A stretch of DNA of 64,000 bases from Verticillium longisporum (lineage: Eukaryota; Ascomycota; Sordariomycetes; Glomerellales; Plectosphaerellaceae), in the NCBI GenBank assembly GCA_019188255.1, contig JAETXT010000003.1:1054001-1118000 (forward strand), written 5' to 3'. The notes beneath the pieces were generated by a model. The model saw nothing but the letters and a program-made list of their open reading frames with translations. It did no database searches and was not told where the DNA came from. The translations under genes and the position numbers were made by a program. This document shows, in pieces, positions 23,441 through 32,753 of the stretch (position 1 is its first letter; the number at the start of each line of letters is the position of its first letter).

Positions 23441-25597
23441 ATGGCCCCTCCCACGACGTCGTCTGACGGCATCGTCGCCATGTCTCTGTCAGACGAAGAC
23501 GACCAGGAGGGCACCTCACCAGCAGCTGAAATACCATTGGATCAATCGGAACACTCGACCTTCGACACCCTGGGTCTGCGTGCCGAACGCATCGCTCGCC
23601 GCTCAACGATTGCACCCCGCACTCTGGATAAAGGTGGCATCGCCGGCGTCGTCGTCGGCGTATGCGTTGCTGTTTCGCTCGTCTGCCTCTGCTTCTGGCC
23701 TTTTATTATTCGTCGCATCAAGGCCAAGAGGCAGCACCAGGCCAACCTTGCGACTTCCGATGCTGAAGCGAACCACGCCCCCGTGACTGATACTGCTGCC
23801 GGCCAAGAACCACACGCACATAGGCCGGCCACCCAACATTCTTCAAGAGACTCATTATCGCACAAGGAAGACCCCTTTGGCGGCCCTGGTCGACAGTCCA
23901 GCAAGGAGCTGGACCTAAATGCTGACAATGGTCCGGAGCACCTAAGTCGCGATGGAGCCTCTACGCTGCATCAACGCGGGCCTTCAGACCATCTGGTCGT
24001 CGAACGAAACCAAGTCGTCGACAGACGTCACTCGGGCACCTCGTTTGGCCAAAATCCGACATGGAACGCCCAAGGGCAAATGCCCATCACTCCTGGCGGC
24101 ATTGAGCTCATCACTACCCGGGCCGACGGCATGGAGTACAGTGATGTTATCAACGGACAGAGTGCTAGCTACTACAGCCCAACGGAGCCCACTGAGAACT
24201 TTGGCATGGTGACACCGCCGCAAGCCGATGAAGCGCAGTTCCCGGCGCCGGCGAGGTCCAACTCTCGGACAAGCTCGTTCAAATATAACCTCATGTCCAT
24301 GGTGCGCCGGTTAAGCTCGAAAGATGCCGCCAAGACGCAGACGCCTTCGCCCACGATGGACTCTTTTACGGCCCCTCCATCCAGAACTATGGGACCCCCA
24401 ATTCACCCGCCTCACGGCATCATATCTCAGGACCTGTCTGAATCACCAATTACTCATACGCCACCACAGTTCCGTGACTTCAACTACCCCTTAGGCCAGG
24501 CACCTACTCCGGCTCCAGCCCCAGATTCCTCAGTTGTTCTTCCTGCAAGCCCAGTATCTACTACAGGCGCCGAAGGTGCACCCCTTTCCTGGGAACCCAA
24601 GGGATCACCAACGCCTAAGTATCCCGACCAAGCCTTTCCGGGTACGGTGAACCCCATGGATGTTTGGGGTCCTTCCAACCCATCAGAGCATGTATGGCGT
24701 ACAAACCAGGAACTCTACTACATCGAGCACCCGGACATTGTCCCTCCCCAAAAGTCGGACCCGCAGGTTACACGAATGGATTATAAGCAGCCTCAAGCAG
24801 GCGGCTCAGTACCGGCTCAGTCGGCACACGGTGACCAACGAGTGTCAGAAGAGTTGCCGGCGCGCGTAGAGGCCGTTGTCAAGCAGGAAGCTCACCCCGA
24901 AGCGCATCAGTACGCTGCAGCCATACAACCTGACGCCAATCACAACGTCACTGTGCCAGAGGTACCAGCTGCGCAGGACTACACACATCTCATGCCAGCT
25001 ACGCACAACCGAGTTCCGTCCGTGGATGGAAACCTAACGGATCCTTCTGACCACACAACGCCAATGGCGAGTGGCATGTCCTCAGGGCCATCAGTGCAGA
25101 ACACGCCCAACACGCATCTGACAGAGATCACACCATCACCCCGGTCAGACGGCATACCAGATATCAGGAATAGCTCCTCGCCATACGCTGGTTCCAGCGG
25201 CTCACCACGCTCGTATGCATGCGACCAATGTCACCGCTCTTTTGATCAGGTCCACAAGTTAAAGTAAGTTTGCCCATCACGGCCCACCAGATCGGGCTCC
25301 GAAACTAACGATTACAGCCACCACAAGAGGTACCATGACAGGCCACACAAGTGCGAGCACAAGGGATGCGACAAGCAGTTTGGAACCAAGACGCACCTGG
25401 ACCGTCACATCAACGACAAGCATACCAAATTGCACAAGTTCCACTGCCTTGACCCGACTTGCTTGTACTCCAAAGTGGGAGGCAAGGGTTTCCCGAGGAA
25501 AGACAATTGGCGGCGACACATGATTAACAAGCACTCAATCAACCCGACGGAGGACCCTGAGCCCCATTTCGTCGACGAGACCATGACCGGGACTTGA
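23441..25597 (+). CDS. C2H2 zinc-finger protein with a predicted transmembrane segment
   Basis: Exons are 23441-25263 and 25318-25597; the 54-nt intron has donor GTAAGT, branch ACTAAC and acceptor TTACAG. The product has 700 residues. Three C-terminal zinc fingers follow each other: C594/C597/H610/H614 (split by the intron), C620/C625/H638/H643 and a looser C651/C656/H675/H680. Far upstream, residues 65-90 form a clear membrane segment (IAGVVVGVCVAVSLVCLCFW) followed at once by RRIKAKR, so the long C-terminal part should face the cytosol. Residues 100-590 are disordered and rich in Pro, Ser, Thr and Gln. No classical signal peptide precedes the membrane segment. It is plausibly a membrane-tethered transcription factor released by proteolysis; this is inference. 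The start is the first ATG; the next in-frame ATG (23480) differs by 13 residues. Confidence 0.88.
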
Positions 25598-26042
25598 TTT
25601 GGATAGATGCGCTCCATTGTGTGTGGGGCCGTGTAGAACGAGAGTGGCGCCCATCCAGTGCGATGGGCCCCATCAACAGAACGGGCGAGCGGGTACAAAC
25701 GCAAAGAGCGCAGTTGCAGCGAAATAAGCACAGCTGGCGAGTCTGCTTTTCCTCATCCACATCATTGCTGTCTTTGTCTTTGCCGACGTCATCTTCTTCT
25801 TCTGCTACTTGTTCCTCTGTTCTGTTCTGTTGGCAGCAGTTAGGCGTTGGGAGGCAATGGGAAATCACGATTGGCAACACCAGCAGCAGCACCGTGTCGG
25901 CGCAAAGGGCATAGGGTGAAGAGAAGCCCATCGTGCTTATCACCAGCGATTTTACAGTTTTTATTCCATAAAAAATCACAGGCTAGCCCCGCCTAGACGG
26001 TCGGGGGTCATCATTCCCTTCATTTAGATGGGTGGGGGGGTA
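25598..26042. other. Intergenic between convergent zinc-finger and RRP40 genes
   Basis: About 445 bp holding both 3' ends. CT-rich runs at 25745-25830 are the only visible bias. No gene is recognised. Confidence 0.5.
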
Positions 26043-26853
26043 TCAACTCAAATCCTTGATCAATTTCCGTACCAATTTCTGCTGCTCGTCCACCGTGAGG
26101 CTGCCTTCGTCTGTCTGCTGCACGGCCCTGCCGACGGCTATGATTGTCTTGACGCTCTCGCTGTTCACCCACAGGCGGCCGTTCCTGCCGACGGCCGTCT
26201 CAAAAGCGGCGCCGAGGCTGCCGAGCTCGTCGAGCACGACGACCTTGCCCTCCTCGGCGCTGCGGGGCATCAGCAGGCGGCGGGCCATGCCGAGGGAGAT
26301 GTTGAAGAGCATGCCGCCCGTCAGGGGCCCGAGGCCGTCGGCCTTGCCGGTGGAGGGGTTGACGCACTCGAGCTCAGCGTCCATGTGCTTCTCGGCGCTG
26401 GCGACGCGGGCGTAGACGAGGGCGCCCGAGGGCAGCTGGGGGCGGTTCTTCTTGGAGGCGAGCTCGAAGGAGAACTGAGGAAGGAGAACGGTGGCGGAGT
26501 AGTCGGCGAGGTGGACGAGGAAGGCCTCCTGGGCCGAGCGCTGGACGGTGCCGATGACGAGGTCACCAACGGAGGGGACGTACTGGAAAAAGACAAGACG
26601 TGTCAGCTTTTGAGTTCAAGGACGGGGGCAACTGGAGGGAACGAAGATGTCATACCCTTCCGCGCGACTGCTCAACCCAGATAGAGTTCTTCTTGGCGTC
26701 TATGGCGAGGTTGCCGGCGATGGTGGGCTTGATATCGCGGGGAGGGACATGTCGCAGGCCGGGACCGAGTCGCAAGGGAAGCTTTGGGTGGGAGGGAATC
26801 AGAGAGGGATCGATGTCGTCCCCAGGAAGGACGAAGGGGCCTACTGCCGCCAT
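26043..26853 (-). CDS. RRP40: Exosome RNA-binding cap subunit Rrp40
   Basis: Cap subunit of the RNA exosome, which processes and degrades rRNA, snoRNA and mRNA 3' ends in nucleus and cytoplasm. Exon 1 is 26656-26853, the intron is 26583-26655 (donor GTATGA, acceptor TTCCAG) and exon 2 is 26043-26582, giving 245 residues, the normal size. The N-terminal motif FVLPGDDID, then GPGLRHVPP and PTIAGNL, match the Rrp40 N-terminal domain. After splicing, the S1 domain reads YVPSVGDLVIGTV, and the KH-like region includes GLGPLTGGMLFNISLGMARRLL and GRNGRLWVNS. It is divergent with SSZ1, the two ATGs being 458 bp apart. Confidence 0.93.
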
Positions 26854-27311
26854 ATGAAGTTGTGTTTGTCGAGTGCTCCGACTGTAGGGTATGCGTCGGT
26901 TGCTGTCTAGCGGCTTGACAATGCGACAATGGCAATTGCAGAGCCTTGGACGAAGACTTGATCGAAGCTTTGCGACCGAGAGAAAGTCGGTGGGGCGTCC
27001 TGTCGACTGATAAGGATGCAGCCGCTGCTTATCGGTCTCGCCTTGTGCCCGCTGCAACTGCAGCAGGGGCGCTCTGTGGGGAGAAGGCTACAGACGGCGC
27101 GGGCTGCTGCCAGCTGGGGCAACAATTTTTCCAAAATTTTGGTCGAGTGCTCCCCCACCACGACGACCGACCTTGGTGCCTCTTGAGATCCATCCAGATC
27201 GCGAACCAACCAAGACAACCTTCCCACGCACCAACACGATCTCTCGGACGCCATATACCCTCCTCTCCCTTCTTCTTCTTCTTCCCACAGACACATCACA
27301 TACTAGTCCAG
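26854..27311. promoter_or_regulatory. Bidirectional promoter between RRP40 and SSZ1
   Basis: 458 bp between two divergent ATGs. The SSZ1 side ends in a CT-rich leader (CCCTTCTTCTTCTTCTTCCC at about 27265-27290). No specific operator is identified. Confidence 0.6.
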
Positions 27312-29116
27312 ATGTCTGAAAACGCGGGTTCGCAGTCCGGCCCCGCGCCGAGCGACCGCGTCGTCATTGGCCTTGCCTTTGGCAACTCCAACAGCTCCGT
27401 CGCCTACACTGTTGACGACAAGGCCGAGGTCATTGCGAACGAGGACGGAGGTGAGTCATCACTATACAGTCTGGTGCACCCTGCAGTTAAGCTGATCTTG
27501 AATTACAGACCGTCAGGTCCCCTCGATTCTGTCATATGTCGATGGCGATGAGTACTACGGCCAGCAGGCCAAGGCCTTCCTCGTCCGCAACCCCAAGAAC
27601 TCGATCGGCTACTTCAAGGAGTTTGTCGGCCAGGAGTACGTTCTGTCCTCCCCCCTACGTAATTTCAACTAGACTCACCATGTTGCGACAGCTTCGCCTC
27701 CATCGACCCCACCCACAACCACGCCTCTGCCCACCCCCAGGAGGCCGACGGTGTGATCACCTTCACCGTCAACGACAAGGACGCCGAGACTCCCTCGACC
27801 ATCTCCGTCGCCGAGGTCAGCCCCCGCTTCCTCCGCCGCCCCGTGGGTTCCGCCTCCCACTACATCGGCATGAAGGTCACCACGGACGACCTCACCATCC
27901 CCATCAACTACTCAGACATGCAGAAGGCTGCCCTGATAAAGGCCGCCACCGACGCCGGTCTCGAGGTCCTTCAGCTCATCGCCGAACCTGTCGCCGCCGC
28001 TCTCGCCTACGACGCGAGGCCCGAGGCCGAGGTCAGCGACAAGATTGTCGTCGTCGCCGACCTTGGCGGCACCCGCTCTGACGTGGCCGTCCTCGCCTCG
28101 CGCGGCGGCATGTACACCATTCTCGCCACGGCGCACGACTACGAGTTTGCCGGCTGCCATCTCGACGACGTCCTGATCGAGCACTTCTCCAAGGAGTTTA
28201 TCAAGAAGCACCAGAAGGACCCCGCACCAACCCCAAGAGCCTGGCCAAGCTCAAGTTTGAGGCCGAGGCCACCAAGAAGGCGCTGTCCATCGGCACCAAC
28301 GCCAGCTTCAGCGTCGAGAGCCTCATTGACGGCTTTGACTTTGCCTCGACCGTCAACAGGCTGCGCTACGAAATGTCGGCTCGCAAGGTCTTTGAGGGCA
28401 TCAACCGCCTCATCGAGGGCGTCATCAAGAAGGCCGGCCTCGACGTGCTCGACATTGACGAGGTCGTCCTGTCCGGCGGCACCTCGCACACGCCGCGCAT
28501 TGCCAACAACCTCGTCGGCCTCTTCCCCGAGTCGACCAAGATCGTCGCCCCCGCCACGAGCGCCACGGCCATCAACCCCTCGGAGCTTCAGGCCCGCGGC
28601 GCCGCCCTCCAGGCCTCGCTCATCCAGGAGTACGAGTCGGACGACATTGACCAGTCCACCCACCCCGCCGTCACCACCGTCAAGCACATTGCCAACGCCA
28701 TTGGCGTCGTCACGCGCGTCGCCGACGAGGACGTCTTCACCCCCATCGTCCCCGCCGAGACGGCCGTCCCTGCCCGCCGCACCGTCCACGTCCCCGCGCC
28801 CAAGGCCGGCGGCGACGTCCTCATCCGCGTCGGCGAGGGCGGCACCCACATCAAGGTCACCAAGCCCGAGCCCAAGGAGAAGAAGGCCGACGACTCGGAC
28901 GACGACTCGGACGATGACTCGGACGACGAGGAGGAGGAGCACCGCGAGAAGGTCTGGAAGATCGGCAGCACCATTGCCGAGGCCGCCATCCGCGGCGTCA
29001 AGGCGGGAGGCAAGGTCGAGGTCACCATCAACGTCAGCGCCGATCTCGGCGTCACCGTCACGGCGAGAGAGGTCGGTGGCAAGGGTGGCATTCGCGGCCA
29101 GGTCAAGGCGCCGTGA
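27312..29116 (+). CDS. SSZ1: Ribosome-associated Hsp70-like protein Ssz1 (one frame break)
   Basis: Atypical Hsp70 that with zuotin forms the ribosome-associated complex assisting nascent-chain folding. Exons are 27312-27450, 27509-27635 and 27692-29116; introns of 58 and 56 nt have donors GTGAGT and GTACGT. The N-terminus VVIGLAFGNSNSSVAYTV is the Ssz1 form of the Hsp70 phosphate-1 loop, and DLGGTRSDVAVLASRGG is the phosphate-2 region. The C-terminus has an acidic Asp/Glu stretch (near 28880-28940) and a short substrate-binding-like domain ending GQVKAP. The frame breaks at the C4 run 28220-28223: with one more C it continues KDPRTNPKSLAKLKFE and so on to the stop at 29116. No intron can bridge this point. 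I read it as a base-call loss. The expected product is about 560 residues. Confidence 0.92.
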
Positions 29117-29514
29117 AGCGACTTTTTGGAAACAGGAAGGGCGAGAGAGGATTGAGATGAGAAAAGCGGGAGTATGCCGCCGGTAGATGCAGCATGAACG
29201 ATGCTGGGTCGGGAGGTGACAGGAGCCAGGAAATATCGATAGAATGCATGTGCGCGTGGGATAGAGCAAAAATGATGAATGCCGACATGTGGCATGAGCC
29301 GATGATGCCGTCGTTCTACTGTAGCTGGCGACCTTTTCTATTTCGATAGACATGAAGAAACGGCATGTGTTTTGATTCATTGCTCTGCTATTCGTGTCTT
29401 TGTCTGCATCGAAACCGTCAAGCCCGCACAGGTCCCTCCTCGACGCTCAGTTATTAAGAGTTCTTCATCTGTGTCACAATCCCGCAAATCAAACCGTGTG
29501 AAAAGACCACGAGA
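29117..29514. other. Intergenic between convergent SSZ1 and NT-C2 genes
   Basis: About 400 bp that must contain both 3' untranslated regions. Nothing else is recognised. Confidence 0.5.
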
Positions 29515-31350
29515 TCATCTGTTGTCACTCGGCAGGCTCCATGCAACCATGTCATCCCTGACTTCAACCTCCTCAAACTCTCTCGCCCGTCGGAACACCT
29601 CGCCCCTTCCGCCACCCCGCCCATCACTACCTCCACTTCCCATTGTCGGTGCCAAGCTCGTCAGGCTCTCGCTCCGGCTCCGCCCATTGTCATGCCTCAG
29701 CAGATCGTCACGACTGCTCGCCGCGCTGTCATCATGCCGGTGTCGCGATTCATCCCGACTCTGGCTACCACTACTCGGATAACTGCTGAACCCGAAGCCA
29801 CTGCCATTGTTATGCCCACCCGTCACAGTGCTCACGCTCTTGTCACTAGCATTGCTGCCCTTGTGTCTATGTCTTTGCGGCGAGAAGGCATGCATGAGGG
29901 AGCTGCCGTGATGCTGCGTGGGCTGGTGTTGTTGACGTCGCATCCGTGGGTAGTGGCCGGGCCGATGGGTGCTGCCGGCCTGGCCCCTACTGCTCCCTTC
30001 ACCGTCTTCACTCGTCTCAGCACCGCCGTCAAGACCAGCGCCGGCGCCAGTACCGCGGCTACGACTGCTAACATAGCCGCTGCTGCAGAGGCTAAACTGG
30101 CTCGTCTGTGATGGATTTCGTTGCGGCACTAGTGAGCTTTTGGGCTTGGCATGGGTCGAGGAGTCGGCCCAACCGTTGCCACCAGCGAAGATGTCCTCGA
30201 TGCACTGATCGGCGGGGAGCTCGCCCGGCTGGCGGGTCCAGGAGGCGGCAAGAGCTTTACGGTACATGTCTTGCACCTCGGCCTGCTCGCGCGACTTGGC
30301 GATGGATGGCAACTCTGTCTCTCTTTAGCACATGCTGCGAGAGCAACCTGTCATTGGCGGTGTCGGAAAAGACTTACGGCCTGCGTCGTCTTGTTCGACC
30401 TGGTCACCTGACATGATGCCCGCGATGCCACCAAATACAGGGGCTGTCTTGAGAGGTGGGGCAACATAGTTCCTATCTCCGTCGACTTGGACCATAAGGA
30501 TACCAATCTTGATGGTGCTGTTGATCTTGCTGTCCTGCATCAAGTAGCGCCGAGCAATGCCCTCTTCAACGTCGGCATCCTCAGCTGCTGTAGTGCCACT
30601 CGAAGATGCAGGCCGGGATGATGTTGAAGACGCGCCAGTACCACCACCGATGCTGTTGCTGGTGCTCCGTTTTCTGAAGTGAGCCTTCTCTAGGCTCGTC
30701 CGCTCCCTGCCGTTACGGACTGGGTTTGTAGCAGTAGCACTCGTACGGGGTAGCGCCTCGCTCTCTTCGACATATTCGCTCAAGTTTAGCCTGACGGTGC
30801 CCAGCAAGATCTTCTCATCACGACCGCCGCCGAGGCCACTGGATGACAACTCCTGAAGGATCTCGAGCTCGAGAGGGCATTCGTTCAAATTGTTGTTTTT
30901 GTCTAGGCCAATGCGGATATGACCAACAACCTTGGCATAGTTGAACTCGACCTTGTGGTTTGCGATGGGGCATTTGTGAGTGCGGCCGCGGTGCTCAGCG
31001 TGAATCGAGTGTGAGAGATGCCATTTTACTACCGAGCCACCAGAGACTAATGGGACATTGTTGAGATCGTAAATCTAAGGCATGTCAGGGAACCAATGGG
31101 TTGGACCAAAAGGATAGGAGAGAAAATCACCTTGAGATGTAGTTCGAACTTGGGCTAAAGAAGTGGAAGAATTATCATCAGCTGTGCTCAGTGTGGATTG
31201 GTGTGACGCGCGCGCAACAAGAGGCGCATTCGCGGCAAGTCAGGCTACACATGGAACGCCCGTCACGTATAGAGGGGCCACTCTTACCTTGCGCCCTTTG
31301 CTTACTGTTGGCAGAAAGTTCAAGTTAGCCACGGTTTTGAGAGGCCGCAT
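29515..31350 (-). CDS. NT-C2 (EEIG1/EHBP1-type) domain protein
   Basis: Four exons: 31288-31350, 31131-31154 (24 nt only), 30378-31074 and 29515-30314; introns of 133, 56 and 63 nt all have GT-AG borders. The product has 527 residues. The first ~170 residues form the N-terminal C2 domain of the EEIG1/EHBP1 family: LPTVSKGRKPKFELHLKIYD, VKWHLSHSIHAEHRGRTHKC, VEFNYAKVVGHIRIGLDKNN and GTVRLNLSEYVEE. A conserved block SKINSTIKIGILMVQVDGDR and FGGIAGIMSGDQVE follows, then the fungal signature YRKALAASWTRQPGELPADQ. The last ~190 residues are Ser/Gly/His/Arg-rich and disordered. Such domains attach proteins to membranes or the cytoskeleton during trafficking or growth; the specific role in fungi is not known to me. 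The start sits in the first short exon and is supported by the NT-C2 alignment. Confidence 0.88.
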
Positions 31351-32216
31351 GGTGTCGATGAGAGGCCGGAGCCTCGCGGCTTGCGGGCTGCTATTCTAGT
31401 CTAGAGTCGCGCAGGTTGGGGGGGTGACAGATTGGTGGGTTGAGGGCATCGCCAGACTCTGGTGAGCAGTGAAAATGGAGGAGGGGGGGGGAGTGCCGGG
31501 ATAAGGGATAGCAAAGATGAGAGACAATGTGGCTTGGCTTACTGAGGGAAGTCATGTCTCGTGTGTCGCCGACAACATGGGCAGCAGCTTCACGCAGGGT
31601 GGGAATGCTGGGTAATCAGCAGCCCTTTACCCACAGACCAGTCAGTTTTTCGCCGAAGATTCGGTCTGTCGGTCACCGTAGGCAAGACAAGGTCCCGGGG
31701 TAATGGTGTTGACAGACAGACAACTCAAGCGAGGCAGCTGAACATGGATGGATCCGAATCTAGACTGAAGGCGAAAACTGCCGCAGGGACGACACGATAG
31801 GACAGGCGTGCGCCAATGCACGTCGTTGAATGGTAATGCGAGCAGGGGTCGTAGTTGGATGCACACAAGGTGCCGTAGCCCGTTCTAGCCTCGGCGACCG
31901 AAGATGAAGGGTGGTAAATGGCCGCTCGAGGGGCGATAGGGCAGAACACGGAGGAGGGGAGTTGTTGTAGTTGAAGAGGTACTTCTGGAGATAGCTGGAG
32001 CGCAGGTGGTGGGCCAGAAAGGTGGTGTGGTGCGGCTATAGATGCACCGCCGGAAAGAGAAAGCGAAGGGAATAAGGAAGGGTGTGAGATTTAGGTGCCA
32101 TGGTTGGGCCTCGAGACGAAACGGTTTCGGAGGATGACGCGGTCAGTGCTGGTGCAGTGGTCGATGAATACGAAATGGAATTGATGCTGACGATGGCCCA
32201 GCTTTGACTACCTACA

Positions 32217-32228
32217 TACCTTAAGGTA
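32217..32228. repeat. 12-nt palindrome TACCTTAAGGTA
   Basis: Perfect inverted repeat within a longer imperfect one (CCTAC ... GTAGG). Related to the palindromes at 4384-4395 and 52570-52582. Confidence 0.7.
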
Positions 32229-32743
32229 GGTACTTGGAACAGGAACAGGGACAGGAAGATTCAAGCATCGTATCTCTCCTTCCCTTCCTCTACCTGGGTG
32301 CTTTTTGGAGGGGAGGGGGCTCCTTCCCTTGAGCAACGCCTCCCCGCATGGGGCAGCCGCGAGAGCAACCCAATTGCATGTGCATCAGAAGCAACTCCGG
32401 CCCTGGTTGGGCTTTCTTGCCCGTTGTAGTGGAGAAGTCCGCAAGCATGGGATGATCGCTGACTGACAGACACCTTGTCCCGCCGAGTCAGCGCTCGCTC
32501 AGAAGGGGGGGCCACTGACGCCAACCTGAGCAGAGCATACAGGTGCTGTGAGCAGAGCACACAGGTGCTGCTGCTGTGGTGCGCCTGAGTGGGGTGACAA
32601 GTCGAGGCGAGATAAGATAAGAGCTTCTACGACCTGGTCTTCAATCCAAAATTCCGTCAATTGATTTGCATCACGAGCCACGCCAGCGGCAGCGACACCA
32701 CGGAAAAGATACCAAGCGTCAACGCTCCGTCCTCTGGTAGACC

Positions 32744-32752
32744 ATGCGCTGA
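32744..32752 (+). promoter_or_regulatory. Minimal upstream ORF (Met-Arg-stop) before POP1
   Basis: ATG CGC TGA ends one base before the POP1 ATG at 32754. Its context (GACCATGC) is favourable. If it is in the mRNA leader, scanning ribosomes would meet it first. Confidence 0.5.
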
Positions 32753-32753
32753 C

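Larger units (their letters stand above)
31351..32753. other. Intergenic, divergent NT-C2 and POP1 promoters
   Basis: 1.4 kb with no recognised gene. It carries a perfect palindrome TACCTTAAGGTA at 32217-32228 flanked by more CCTAC/GTAGG words, and a minimal upstream ORF immediately before the POP1 start. Confidence 0.5.

Noticed and set aside
28139..29380. 413-codon frame on the minus strand across SSZ1
   Set aside because: Asp/Val/Gly-rich shadow of GC-biased third positions of the SSZ1 coding strand; no start context, splice sites or domain.
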